27,780 nt of DNA from UBA12465 sp964408785 (GCA_964408785.1 CAYPAS010000002.1:1-27780), one strand, 5' to 3'; counted from the first letter of the stretch, positions 7,309-14,452 are shown. A program made the numbers and translations. The notes: a model not told the origin generated them from the sequence alone.

Positions 7309-8178
7309 ATGAATTTTGATAATTATCTTTTGTCGAGAAATATTAGTCAAATAAAAACTGCTGATACGGCTAGCGAGATAAATAAGGAGGAACAAAAAAA
7401 TGACGAAACCTTGTTTAATATCAGCCAAAAAAAGGAAAAGGAAATCATGGAGCTACCTTCAGTAGAAAAAAAAGGACTAAAGGGCAGCAAGAATAAGGTG
7501 GAATTGATTACCCTGTCAAATGGAGAAAAATATATATTCAAACCTAAAAGCGGAGAAAGTTGGCGTTTTAGAATTTTTGGCAAAATGAAAAATTTATACT
7601 TAAACGAAATAGCCTGTTATAAGATTTCGCAAAAACTGAATTTTGATTTAGTCCCTCCCACAATACTACGAAAAGAAGATGGCGAAATAGGGAGCGCTCA
7701 ATTATTTGTCGATGATGCCGAACCAGCCGCGAACTCAGAACAAGAAGCCAAAGAAGAGGATCTATTAAAATTAAAAATATTCGACTTTCTAATCTGGAAT
7801 TCCGACAGACATTCCAGTAATTTTCTAATAAAAGACGAACGAATAATAGCAATTGATAATGGCGCCTCGCTTGGCGAAGGTGGCATCCCCGAATTCTGCG
7901 ACGGAATCCCTTTAGCTGGTAAGTCTATACCACTAGAACTGGAAAATAATATCGAAAAATTCATAAACAACCTTGAAGAAATGTTAAAATTAGAAGAAGA
8001 TCTTTTAAAATTACTTGGTAATGAAACAATGGTTGACGCTTTTTTTAACAGATTGAAGTTTCTAGCAAAAGCCATAAAAGACTGGCACGTAATGCCGGAA
8101 TACCTTGACCACATATCAAAACCGCCATATCACTACCGCGGCGTCTCCTACAAAAATTATTATAACCCTCAAATATGA
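7309..8178 (+). CDS. PI3/4-kinase- or HipA-like protein kinase
   Basis: The first 60 residues of this 289-residue protein are a charged, probably disordered tail. The kinase-like core follows: a strand pair with NGEKYIFKPKSGE (Lys78 is the likely ATP-binding lysine), NEIACYKISQKLNFDLVPPTILR with Glu100 in an alpha-C-like helix, and the catalytic loop IWNSDRHSSNFLI (Asp166, His168, Asn171). The metal-binding IIAIDNG has Asp183. The DRHxxN loop and IDNG are the hallmarks of the PI3/4-kinase/HipA/FAM20 side of the kinase superfamily, so all key residues are present and activity is plausible. The substrate is unknown. A second ATG at 7447 follows AAGGAAA and would remove only the charged tail. 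The gene is ATGA-coupled to the small protein downstream. Confidence 0.85.
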   Translation: MNFDNYLLSRNISQIKTADTASEINKEEQKNDETLFNISQKKEKEIMELPSVEKKGLKGSKNKVELITLSNGEKYIFKPKSGESWRFRIFGKMKNLYLNEIACYKISQKLNFDLVPPTILRKEDGEIGSAQLFVDDAEPAANSEQEAKEEDLLKLKIFDFLIWNSDRHSSNFLIKDERIIAIDNGASLGEGGIPEFCDGIPLAGKSIPLELENNIEKFINNLEEMLKLEEDLLKLLGNETMVDAFFNRLKFLAKAIKDWHVMPEYLDHISKPPYHYRGVSYKNYYNPQI

Positions 8179-8420
8179 AAACAATAATAATATACACCCT
8201 ACATCAAGGAAAAGAAAAAGAGATTCTCCGCTGCTTTTTTGACGGCCAAGAATTACAATTCGTCGGTAATCAAAAATTAATAGACTCTTTCTTCCAAAAA
8301 GGCATAAAAAATTACGACACAATAGAAGGAGAAAAATTATTTCCAAGCGATGGCTTAAATTTCTTTCTACAAATACCAAATAACTTTCAATCTCCATACT
8401 GTTGGGCTAGCGAAATTTAA
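8175..8420 (+). CDS. Small protein coupled to the kinase
   Basis: The 81-residue protein starts inside the kinase stop codon (ATGA, 8175-8178), so its translation is probably coupled to the kinase. It has a strand-rich first half (TIIIYTLHQG, LRCFFDGQELQFVG), then GEKLFPSDGLNFFLQIPNNFQSPYCWASE. The G-E-K-x-F-P-x-D-G-L-x-F-F-L stretch followed by F-x-S-P-Y-x-x-A looks like a compact conserved motif, and a related string occurs in the orphan at 4609-5244. No named family is known to me. The tight coupling suggests that it is a partner, substrate or inhibitor of the kinase; that is inference. Confidence 0.75.
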   Translation: MKTIIIYTLHQGKEKEILRCFFDGQELQFVGNQKLIDSFFQKGIKNYDTIEGEKLFPSDGLNFFLQIPNNFQSPYCWASEI

Positions 8421-8438
8421 AAATATAAAATTATAAAT

Positions 8439-9479
8439 ATGTTTTTCAAAAAAAAGAAAAAAATCCGCGTCATCCAATATGGCTGCGGTAAAATGGGCGC
8501 GGTCTTTCTCCGCTATCTAACAGAAAAGGGTGCTGAAATAGTCGGTGCGATTGATACTAACCCTTCCCTGGTTGGCCGCGATATCGCTGATATCATCGGC
8601 CTCAAAAAAAAGACCGGAATCATTATAGAAAACAACGCAGAAAAAATTTTTAAACAAAAAAAGGCTGATGTCTGCATAGTCGCCATTGCCAGCTTAATGG
8701 CTGACATGGAAAAACATCTTTCCTTGCCACTAAATTACGGCGTAAATGTTATCAGCACCTGTGAAGAAGCCTTTTATCCTTGGAATACCTCCAAAAAAAT
8801 AACTAAAAGATTGGATAAATTAGCCAAGAATAATAACTGCACGATAACCGCTTCCGGCTACCAGGATGTTTTCTGGGGCAATCTAATTTCCATTATTGCT
8901 GGTGCTACCCACAAAATAAAGTTGATAGAAGGGGTGAGCAGCTACAACGTCGAAGACTACGGCATTGCTCTCGCTGAAGTCCATGGGGCCGGCTTAAGCT
9001 TGAAAGACTTTGACAAAAAAATTGCTAAAAATTCCAAACTCCCCTCTTATATGTGGAATTCAAACGAGTGGTTAGCTTCTAAGTTAGGCTGGACAGTTAA
9101 ATCAATTAAACAAAGTTTAGTGCCGACAAAAAATAATAGAGCTCTAAAATCAAAAACTCTCGGACTAACGATACCATCCGGCCATGCTACTGGCATGTCA
9201 GCCATTGTAACACTAGAAACCAAAGAAGGACCAACAATAAAAACCGAGTGTATCGGCAAAGTTTACGCTAAAGGCGAAATAGATAAAAATGACTGGAAAA
9301 TCAGCGGCGAACCAGACACAAGAGTGGTTATAAACCAACCAGCGACAGTTGAATTAACTTGCGCCACTATAGTAAACCGGCTGCCGCAATTAATAAACGC
9401 TCCCGCCGGTTATATTACCAGTGAAAAACTACCTCCCGCTGCCTATCTCACAAAAAATTTAGAACATTACCTTAAATAA
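8439..9479 (+). CDS. 2,4-diaminopentanoate dehydrogenase-like oxidoreductase
   Basis: The 346-residue protein has an N-terminal Rossmann fold: IRVIQYGCGKMGAVFLRYL (GxGxMG near residues 15-20), then GAIDTNPSLVGRDI. The DapB-like C-terminal half includes GYQDVFWGNL and closes with ATVELTCATIVNRLPQLINAPAGYITSEKLPPAAY. The Asn-Ala-Pro-x-Gly-Tyr/Leu-x-T closing motif and the length match the dihydrodipicolinate reductase-like family that includes 2,4-diaminopentanoate dehydrogenase, an enzyme of clostridial ornithine breakdown that releases ammonia and reduces NAD(P)+. True DapB is shorter, about 250-270 residues. The gene lies 18 bp after the small protein and ends in a terminator, so it closes the kinase operon. 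The exact substrate here is uncertain. Confidence 0.82.
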   Translation: MFFKKKKKIRVIQYGCGKMGAVFLRYLTEKGAEIVGAIDTNPSLVGRDIADIIGLKKKTGIIIENNAEKIFKQKKADVCIVAIASLMADMEKHLSLPLNYGVNVISTCEEAFYPWNTSKKITKRLDKLAKNNNCTITASGYQDVFWGNLISIIAGATHKIKLIEGVSSYNVEDYGIALAEVHGAGLSLKDFDKKIAKNSKLPSYMWNSNEWLASKLGWTVKSIKQSLVPTKNNRALKSKTLGLTIPSGHATGMSAIVTLETKEGPTIKTECIGKVYAKGEIDKNDWKISGEPDTRVVINQPATVELTCATIVNRLPQLINAPAGYITSEKLPPAAYLTKNLEHYLK

Positions 9480-9502
9480 ATACCTAATTGAAGAACAAAA
9501 AC

Positions 9503-9528
9503 AACAGCTAACTACAGCTGTTTTTTTT
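9503..9528 (+). terminator. Intrinsic terminator of the kinase operon
   Basis: AACAGCT (9503-9509) pairs with AGCTGTT (9516-9522) around a 6-nt loop, followed by T8. It lies 24 bp after the dehydrogenase stop. Confidence 0.85.
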
Positions 9529-9542
9529 GATTTTCTTAAAAC

Positions 9543-9571
9543 TTGACCAAAAATAAAAAAAATAATAAGAT
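9543..9571 (+). promoter_or_regulatory. Promoter upstream of the duplicated-domain gene
   Basis: TTGACC (9543-9548), a 17-bp A-rich spacer and TAAGAT (9566-9571). The start would be near 9578, upstream of the short ORF at 9597. Confidence 0.5.
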
Positions 9572-9596
9572 AAAATGGCTCGAAATAATCGAGGAA

Positions 9597-9662
9597 ATGA
9601 ACTTTAACAAACCAGAGCCAGAAATGGAAGAATTAAAGAAAGCTTGGGAGTGTTTAAAATGA
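9597..9662 (+). CDS. Possible 21-residue leader peptide
   Basis: The ORF from ATG 9597 to TGA 9662 encodes MNFNKPEPEMEELKKAWECLK and overlaps the next start as ATGA. GAGGA lies just before its ATG. The same frame is open further upstream with protein-like sequence (KIKWLEIIEE), so it may instead be the remnant tail of a lost gene. A leader that couples translation to the next gene or a decayed 3' end are both possible. Confidence 0.35.
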   Translation: MNFNKPEPEMEELKKAWECLK

Positions 9663-10432
9663 ACACTCAGTCTAAAAATAATTACAACCCCGTAATATTA
9701 TATATCAGTCGCCACGAGCCATCTGATAAACAGAAGAATAATATGAAAAAAATATTCGGAGAATACGAAATTATTAAATTAGACGGCAATCTATCGTATC
9801 AAGACATCCTCGATGCGATAGAAGAAACAAAACCGATGGATGTAATAGCAAATCTACCCTGGGGAATGATCCAATCTTTAAAAAAAGATGGAATACGCCC
9901 CCTATTGCTATTAACAGAAGATGTTAGTCCTAAAGAGGACTACGATATTATCTATAGGGGTAATCGCAAACAATCAAAAGAAATCAAGCGTTTCTTGGAT
10001 TTGACTGTGCATTATTACCCTAGACTGAAGATTGGTTCACCAGTTAAGCGTAAAAATGCGCCTAAAAACTGCAAAGTCTTGTTATTATCTAGAAAAATAA
10101 GTTCGGAAATTGAAATACCGGATGAAATTTTCGAAGATTTAATGCTGCTTTATGGATCAGAATTGCAAATCGATTTCAAAAAACCAGAAATAGAAATCGA
10201 TGATATTAAAAATGCGCTAAAAGGTAGCTACTTTGACATTATTGTCGATGGCAACCTTAGCTTTCTTAAAAAACTAACAGAAGACGGGATACACCCCTTA
10301 GTAATGGTAAGAGGTAAAGATCCCCAAAATAACAAAAAAATAGGGTTATCAAGATTAATGAAAATTAAAGTTGACTACGAAGACCCTAAAAAAGAAGAAT
10401 TTAAAAGCGCTAATTGCAAAAATTGCGCTTAA
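9659..10432 (+). CDS. Hypothetical protein of two tandem homologous domains
   Basis: I start at ATG 9659 (GGGAG 8 bp before it) rather than a TTG 15 bp upstream; this gives 257 residues. The protein is an internal duplication. Domain 1 (about 12-86) has VILYISRHEPSD, then DILDAIEETKPMDVIANLP and LKKDGIRPLLLL. Domain 2 (about 138-220) has KVLLLSRKISSE, then DIKNALKGSYFDIIVDGNLS and LTEDGIHPLVMV. Each half is alpha/beta with an opening strand and S-R-[HK], like a small Rossmann-type unit. The end carries CKNC, a possible metal or disulfide pair. No named family is recognised. It is followed by a bidirectional terminator. Confidence 0.85.
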   Translation: MNTQSKNNYNPVILYISRHEPSDKQKNNMKKIFGEYEIIKLDGNLSYQDILDAIEETKPMDVIANLPWGMIQSLKKDGIRPLLLLTEDVSPKEDYDIIYRGNRKQSKEIKRFLDLTVHYYPRLKIGSPVKRKNAPKNCKVLLLSRKISSEIEIPDEIFEDLMLLYGSELQIDFKKPEIEIDDIKNALKGSYFDIIVDGNLSFLKKLTEDGIHPLVMVRGKDPQNNKKIGLSRLMKIKVDYEDPKKEEFKSANCKNCA

Positions 10433-10453
10433 AGAAGATAAATTACAATAAAT

Positions 10454-10479
10454 AAAGCCAATCATAAGATTGGCTTTTT
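10454..10479. terminator. Bidirectional intrinsic terminator
   Basis: A 10-bp stem, AAAGCCAATC (10454-10463) with GATTGGCTTT (10468-10477), around ATAA, T-rich on both strands. It separates the convergent genes at 9659-10432 and 10481-11032. Confidence 0.88.
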
Positions 10480-10480
10480 A

Positions 10481-11032
10481 TTAAATTTTTTCTAAAACCG
10501 CCTTATAAAATGATTCCCAAAAAATAACACTGAGATTCTCTGCTTGGTTTTCTATGGATTGTAGTTCACAGGATAATTTATTCTTATCAAAAAATAATAA
10601 ACCATGCCTTTTAGGGATGTCTCTCAAGATATCAAGGCAAGTCTTGCGGCTACAAGTCAAATTTTCCTTAACCATTCCAAAAGCGGATAACCAATCAATC
10701 TCTATTGGGCTTTTTCTAACAGAATCGCAATCAACTAAAAAAACTTTTAATCCTCTCGGCCGTTCTTTAAATTTCCCGTTCTTGCCGATATAAATGAGTG
10801 GTATAGACCTTCTTAAATGTCGGAAAACCAAACTATCTATTTCTTCAATAGAATGATTTTCTTCTTTGGCCATAATAAGCTCGCAATCATCTAAGTGGAC
10901 CGGAGCTCCAGTTAAAGTACTGGAGATAGTCCTATGACCTAAAAATAGGAATTTAGCTAAAGCATCCTGGATTGGCTGATTGAACAAAGGATTGCCCAAG
11001 ATGTGCCGATCTTCAATAATCAAGAGATTCAT
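10481..11032 (-). CDS. Hypothetical protein, receiver-like start
   Basis: The 183-residue soluble protein begins MNLLIIEDRHILGN, then has DDCELIMAKEENHSIEEID, PLIYIGKNGKF and LKVFLVDCDSV, an alternating alpha/beta pattern. LLIIEDRH and LIYIG recall a degenerate response-regulator receiver, but the phosphoacceptor aspartate cannot be placed with confidence. The C-terminal half is helical (EIDWLSAFGMVKENL, CLDILRDIPKRHG). I do not recognise the family. GGAGGA lies 4 bp before the ATG, a strong ribosome binding site. The gene is monocistronic. Confidence 0.82.
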   Translation of the reverse strand: MNLLIIEDRHILGNPLFNQPIQDALAKFLFLGHRTISSTLTGAPVHLDDCELIMAKEENHSIEEIDSLVFRHLRRSIPLIYIGKNGKFKERPRGLKVFLVDCDSVRKSPIEIDWLSAFGMVKENLTCSRKTCLDILRDIPKRHGLLFFDKNKLSCELQSIENQAENLSVIFWESFYKAVLEKI

Positions 11033-11146
11033 TTTTCCTCCATTTTTTTAAAATTTTTAAGAACTACACTTATATGATGGCACATGCTATAAACAAAGTC
11101 AAAATCAAAAAAATGCTTATTCTCTTTGAAAAAAGCCTAATCAAAT

Positions 11147-11175
11147 TTGATTTTCACAAGAAAAATAGCTATATT
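11147..11175 (+). promoter_or_regulatory. Promoter of the glycosyltransferase gene
   Basis: TTGATT (11147-11152), 17 bp, TATATT (11170-11175). The predicted start is about 25 nt before the ATG at 11207; no Shine-Dalgarno sequence is seen. Confidence 0.5.
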
Positions 11176-11206
11176 TTAACTATAAAAATAGATAATAATC
11201 ACTAAT

Positions 11207-12097
11207 ATGAATCTCGTCATGTCAGCCGATGACCGCTACGCCCTGCCTCTAGGCGTCTTGTTGATTTCAATATTTGCTAATAAAAATCCTGGCTACGATA
11301 TAAAGGTTTATGTTATTGACAGCGGCCTATCTTCTAACAGTAAAGAAAAACTGCAATCAATAGAAAAAGAGTACTCATTTAAAATAAACTATCTAGAAGC
11401 GAGCGGCCAAATCGGCCAAGAATTTCCCCGAATCGGCCGCCTAAACGAAGCTGATTATTATAAACTATTAGCACCTGTAATGATAAATGAAAACCGGCTG
11501 CTTTATTTAGACAGCGATATGGTGGTGCTCGGCGACCTGAAATCGCTTTATGAAAGCGAATTAAAAGACGGCGCCATCATCGGGGCCACCACTGACAGCC
11601 AAGAAACATTAATCAAAAATAATTTTTTCCGACCGATTTCCCGTTACTTCAATGCTGGATTGTTGCTTTTCGACTGCCAAAAATATCGGGAAAAAAATAT
11701 CTGGCCGCAAGCCTTAGAGCTTATCAAGAAGAATGAAATAAAAATAAAATACGGCGATCAAGACATATTCAACCACTTGCTAGAAAACGATTGGCAATCG
11801 CTACCCAAAGAATATGACATTCAACAAGACGAATATGATCCGCCATATCAAGGAGAAATAAGAGTATTACACTATACCGGCGCAATCAAACCCTGGCATT
11901 ATTCTTATAGCAACCCCAATATAAAATATTTCTCTGAATACCTCCAACTAAGTCCCTGGGCTGATTGGCAACCCCAAAAAACGCTGAAAAAAATCATCCT
12001 AAAAAATTTAAAAAAGACACTAAGACTGATAAGCAGTCCTAATGCCTTTATAAAAATAGCTGAAACAAGCGCTAAGATAAGAGGTTTGAAGGAATAA
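11207..12097 (+). CDS. Glycosyltransferase family 8 protein
   Basis: The 296-residue protein has the GT8 (LgtC/GspA/glycogenin-like) order of motifs. NLVMSADDRYALPLGVLLIS at the start binds the sugar nucleotide. DADYYKLL-type sequence (EADYYKLLAP) follows, then LLYLDSDMVVLGDL with the metal-binding DxD (Asp102, Asp104), RYFNAGLLLFDCQKYR, YGDQDIFN, and HYTGAIKPWHY with the retaining-GT8 histidine and PW. Such enzymes transfer a hexose from UDP- or CMP-linked donors to lipid-linked or surface glycans with retention of configuration. The C-terminal 60 residues are basic and amphipathic, suiting membrane attachment. The gene is monocistronic, ending in a terminator. Confidence 0.93.
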   Translation: MNLVMSADDRYALPLGVLLISIFANKNPGYDIKVYVIDSGLSSNSKEKLQSIEKEYSFKINYLEASGQIGQEFPRIGRLNEADYYKLLAPVMINENRLLYLDSDMVVLGDLKSLYESELKDGAIIGATTDSQETLIKNNFFRPISRYFNAGLLLFDCQKYREKNIWPQALELIKKNEIKIKYGDQDIFNHLLENDWQSLPKEYDIQQDEYDPPYQGEIRVLHYTGAIKPWHYSYSNPNIKYFSEYLQLSPWADWQPQKTLKKIILKNLKKTLRLISSPNAFIKIAETSAKIRGLKE

Positions 12098-12131
12098 TTA
12101 TCTAAAATCAACAACTTAAATAAATAAAAAA

Positions 12132-12159
12132 ACTGCTTAGTTACAAGCAGTCTTAATTT
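12132..12159. terminator. Bidirectional terminator between convergent genes
   Basis: ACTGCTT (12132-12138) pairs with AAGCAGT (12145-12151) around a 6-nt loop. The minus-strand reading is followed directly by T7, so it is strongest for the gene at 12168-12548; the plus-strand T-tract is interrupted. Confidence 0.75.
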
Positions 12160-12167
12160 TTTTGTCA

Positions 12168-12548
12168 TCACTCCCTAAAAATAATAGCGCCGTAACAAAT
12201 TAAGAGGATTAATCCTCCCATTATTTGAAATGGCAAGGTCTTTGCACACAATATAATAACCCCCAAAAATGCCAAAGCCAAAACGCCAAAGGAGTATTTA
12301 TATTTTACTTTGAAATTATAGATCTTTTCAATGTCAAAGGTGTTTAAATATTTCCCCACATCCCCTAGAGGAAATATATTCCCACATAAAAATGCTACCA
12401 GCATCCCGACAAAAGCCCAGGCTGGCACGCTCCAAGGAAAAAATATAATAACCCCCTCTTTCATTGTGGCTATCAATACAACCTGAGTACTAACTATTAA
12501 TAAAAAAATAGTTAGCAGTAACTCAACAAAAAATTCAAATTTTCTCAT
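12168..12548 (-). CDS. Small four-helix membrane protein
   Basis: The 126-residue protein has four hydrophobic segments: about 8-28 (ELLLTIFLLIVSTQVVLIAT), 34-57, 85-103 and 106-123. A polar loop between the second and third contains DVGKYLNTFDIEKIYNFKVKYKY. No family is recognised. GGAGAGAAAGG precedes the ATG at a usable distance. It is convergent to the glycosyltransferase gene and shares its terminator. The coding call is good because of regular helices and a ribosome binding site. Confidence 0.75.
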   Translation of the reverse strand: MRKFEFFVELLLTIFLLIVSTQVVLIATMKEGVIIFFPWSVPAWAFVGMLVAFLCGNIFPLGDVGKYLNTFDIEKIYNFKVKYKYSFGVLALAFLGVIILCAKTLPFQIMGGLILLICYGAIIFRE

Positions 12549-12642
12549 GACCCTTTCTCTCCTTTATTATTTTTTTTAAATAACTTTTATTGGCAACACT
12601 TTAATATACCCACATTAATTTGTCAATATTAACAGGTAATGT

Positions 12643-12659
12643 GCACACACATATTGCAC
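12643..12659 (+). repeat. Left inverted repeat of the IS
   Basis: GCACACACATATTGCAC, 23 bp before the transposase ATG; its mate is at 13606-13622 (15/17 identical). Confidence 0.8.
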
Positions 12660-12681
12660 TTTTGGTGTAATCTAGAGGCAT

Positions 12682-13626
12682 ATGTCAAAAACTATGCCCA
12701 AATCAACGAGCGAAGAGAAATACCGCTGGATTAAGCCCATCCTGGATCAAGATATGAGTATTAAGCAATTAGCTAAAGTGTGCCCTTTTAGCGAACGGAC
12801 GATTAAATATTGGTTAGCCGGGTATAGAGAACTGGGTATGGCCGGATTAAATAACAAATCTACCAGGCCAAAATCCCAGCCGAATGAAACGCCAATTAGA
12901 ATTAAGGAGCGGGTAATCGAACTCCGAAAAGAAAACAAACTTTGTGCCCAGAAATTGTGGTATAAGCTAAAGAAAGAAAACATTGATATAAATGTTAGGA
13001 CAATCGGTAAGATAATTAAATCGGAGAAGTTGGTGAGAAAATATCGGATTAGAAAATTGCAATATAAATATATTAAACCGACGCTGCTGCCCGGAGATTT
13101 GATTGAGATTGATATTAAATATGTGCCTGGTAGAATTAGGGGAAAGAGATATTATCAATATACGGCCATTGATTGCGCATCACGATGGCGGTACCTCAAG
13201 ATATATGACAATATGGCCAATAGTTATGCGATTGCGTTTCTAGAGGAAATAATTAAAATAGCTCCATTTGAAATTAGAGCGATTAAAACCGACAATGGGG
13301 CTTGTTTCACTAATCGCTATAATGGCTATTTGAAATCAGCCGATCCGATTAATCCCAGGATTCATTCTTTGGATGAGAAATGCGCCACGCTTGGCATCCC
13401 TCATTTCTTGATTGACCCAGGTAAACCGGCTCAGAACGGACGAGTGGAAAGAAGCCATCGGACCGACCAGGAAATGTTCTATGATAGAAATAAATTTGAG
13501 ACGGTGTTAGGATTAAAGAAGAAGATTAGAATTTGGAATAATTATTATAATAACTTGGAACATTGTGCCCTAGATGGCCTCAGCCCAAACGAGGCTTTAG
13601 CCAGGGTACAATATGTGTGTACCTAA
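12682..13626 (+). CDS. IS481-family DDE transposase
   Basis: The 314-residue protein starts with a helix-turn-helix region (about 20-60: MSIKQLAKVCPFSERTIKYWLAGY), followed by the HTH_29/Leu-zipper-like ARxRLxxK-type segment. It continues into the rve integrase core. The catalytic triad is visible: Asp in GDLIEIDIKYV, Asp in AIKTDNGACF, and Glu in NGRVERSHRTDQEMFY. The C-terminal LNNYYN-like motif (WNNYYNNLEHCALDGLSPNEAL) is standard for IS481/IS3-type enzymes. Unlike IS3, a single frame encodes the whole enzyme, with no visible frameshift need. The length is normal and all key residues are present, so it is probably active. The terminal codons coincide with the right inverted repeat. Confidence 0.95.
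   Translation: MSKTMPKSTSEEKYRWIKPILDQDMSIKQLAKVCPFSERTIKYWLAGYRELGMAGLNNKSTRPKSQPNETPIRIKERVIELRKENKLCAQKLWYKLKKENIDINVRTIGKIIKSEKLVRKYRIRKLQYKYIKPTLLPGDLIEIDIKYVPGRIRGKRYYQYTAIDCASRWRYLKIYDNMANSYAIAFLEEIIKIAPFEIRAIKTDNGACFTNRYNGYLKSADPINPRIHSLDEKCATLGIPHFLIDPGKPAQNGRVERSHRTDQEMFYDRNKFETVLGLKKKIRIWNNYYNNLEHCALDGLSPNEALARVQYVCT
13606..13622 (-). repeat. Right inverted repeat of the IS
   Basis: Reverse complement of GTACACACATATTGTAC; it ends 1 bp before the transposase stop codon TAA (13624-13626), so the repeat is coding. Confidence 0.8.
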
Positions 13627-13660
13627 AACAGTTGGTTAACTTTGGAACCCTTGAACACCA

Positions 13661-13685
13661 AAAAATAAGGTTTAACCTTATTTTT
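13661..13685. terminator. Low-GC terminator-like hairpin after the IS
   Basis: A perfect 10-bp stem, AAAAATAAGG/CCTTATTTTT, with loop TTTAA, symmetric on both strands. It lies between the IS and the GC-rich repeat element. It is AT-rich, so termination strength is uncertain. Confidence 0.5.
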
Positions 13686-13692
13686 GACTTAC

Positions 13693-14007
13693 TGCGGAGA
13701 GAGCGGGGATTTCCGCCCTCGCTCGGCGCCGGAATTGCGCCTCGCTCACTTGTCCAGGGTTGGCGTCTGAAGCTCCCCCGGAGCTTCGTCCGACACTCAC
13801 TTCGTCTTTCGGTCTTCCGACCTCATTCTTTGCTCGTTTCCAACCTGTTCGAATCCCTCTCGTCTTTCAAACGAGTACAATAAAACACCCTTCCAGGGTG
13901 TTTTATTGTACTCGCGGGCTACCTCGGGCTGGAAGCGTAATTTTTACAAGTCAAGTAAGGTTTTTTGGTGATTATTTAAGTCTTTAATAGACAACGCCCT
14001 CGTGCAC
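13693..14007. repeat. GC-rich structured repeat element, copy 1
   Basis: This fills the 394-bp gap 13627-14020, which holds no convincing gene. It starts TGCGGAGAGAGCGGGGATT. A 169-bp core (13749-13917) is about 95% identical to 15624-15792 by hand alignment. The core contains hairpin GAAGCTC/GAGCTTC, a long-range pair CAGGGTTGG with CCAACCTG, and a tRNA T-loop-like GTTCGAATCCC. A perfect 20-bp hairpin follows (13872-13891 with 13895-13914). The tail module 13914-14007 matches 18442-18535 at about 80%. The tail faces the stop codon of the minus-strand gene at 14021. Open frames inside it are artefacts of its GC content. Its function is unknown. Confidence 0.85.
13872..13914 (-). terminator. 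Long hairpin of repeat copy 1, terminator-like
   Basis: CGAGTACAATAAAACACCC (13872-13890) pairs perfectly with 13896-13914; T13891 and A13895 also pair, giving 20 bp and a 3-nt loop. Read on the minus strand, the inner CACCC/GGGTG stem is followed by TTTTATT, suiting termination of the 14021-14407 transcript. Confidence 0.6.
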
Positions 14008-14020
14008 TTTATATATTGAA

Positions 14021-14407
14021 TTAATCCGTTGAGGTTAAAAAATGTTTTTTCATTAATTCATCCCACTTAGATTGTATTTTTTGACGTATTTCGTTATCAG
14101 GATTTTGAAGCCCATTAGTAAACCAAAGTTTCAAATTATAAAAACCGTCTCTTTCTATGCCGTTTCTTTCAAAAGATGATTTTTTAAATGATATTCTAGC
14201 TCCATCTAAGCCATCGCTAATAATTGGAATCCCTGCCTCAGCTGTTTCTTTTAGAAAACATTCTTTATTAAAATTTCTGTCTATTACATCGCATCCTAAA
14301 TCTTTTAAACTAACTTGAAATTCAGATAATAAACTCCATACATTTTCTAAAGTGTGTCTTATTTTTTCTTGATTATTTTCTAATTGGTATCCAGATGGTT
14401 CTTTCAT
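14021..14407 (-). CDS. Hypothetical protein
   Basis: The 128-residue soluble protein is mostly helical at the start (ENNQEKIRHTLENVWSLLSEFQVSLKDLG), has a middle with CFLKETAEAGIPIISDGLDGARISFKKSSF, and an amphipathic helical end (NEIRQKIQSKWDELMKKHF). No signal peptide or membrane segment is seen, and I do not recognise the family. No Shine-Dalgarno sequence is visible. It is the last gene of the minus-strand series before the IS, flanked on both sides by repeat-element modules: copy 1 just after its stop and the partial copy before its start. Confidence 0.7.
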   Translation of the reverse strand: MKEPSGYQLENNQEKIRHTLENVWSLLSEFQVSLKDLGCDVIDRNFNKECFLKETAEAGIPIISDGLDGARISFKKSSFERNGIERDGFYNLKLWFTNGLQNPDNEIRQKIQSKWDELMKKHFLTSTD

Positions 14408-14452
14408 AAATTTATTAATAATAAATTATATATCTCGTGCTAGCACGATGAT

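Larger units (their letters stand above)
12643..13622 (+). mobile_element. IS481-type insertion sequence
   Basis: A single DDE transposase gene is bounded by imperfect inverted repeats: GCACACACATATTGCAC at 12643-12659, and at 13606-13622 the reverse complement of GTACACACATATTGTAC, 15 of 17 matching. The right repeat lies inside the last codons of the transposase gene. I cannot define the exact outer ends or a target-site duplication. The element looks intact. Confidence 0.85.

Noticed and set aside
7400..7465. Out-of-frame ORF after a strong AAGGAGG inside the kinase gene
   Set aside because: It yields only about 21 residues and the purine-rich signal comes from Lys/Glu codons of the disordered kinase tail.
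9644..9658. TTG start of the duplicated-domain gene at 9644
   Set aside because: The TTG overlaps the GGGAG ribosome binding site used by ATG 9659.
13850..13862. tRNA gene suggested by GTTCGAATCCC
   Set aside because: Only the T-loop-like string is present. There is no matching acceptor, D arm or anticodon arm in a tRNA-sized span in copies 1 and 2; copy 3 has extra stems that do not form a cloverleaf with an anticodon loop.
13563..13987. Open frames of 75-106 codons in repeat copy 1
   Set aside because: They lie in a GC-rich structured repeat with few stops in any frame; the same false peptides recur in copy 2. They are Ser/Arg/Pro-rich without a domain or ribosome binding site.
13606..14007. 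Repeat copy 1 as part of the IS481 element
   Set aside because: The inverted repeats bound the IS at 12643-13622, and copies 2 and 3 occur without a transposase.
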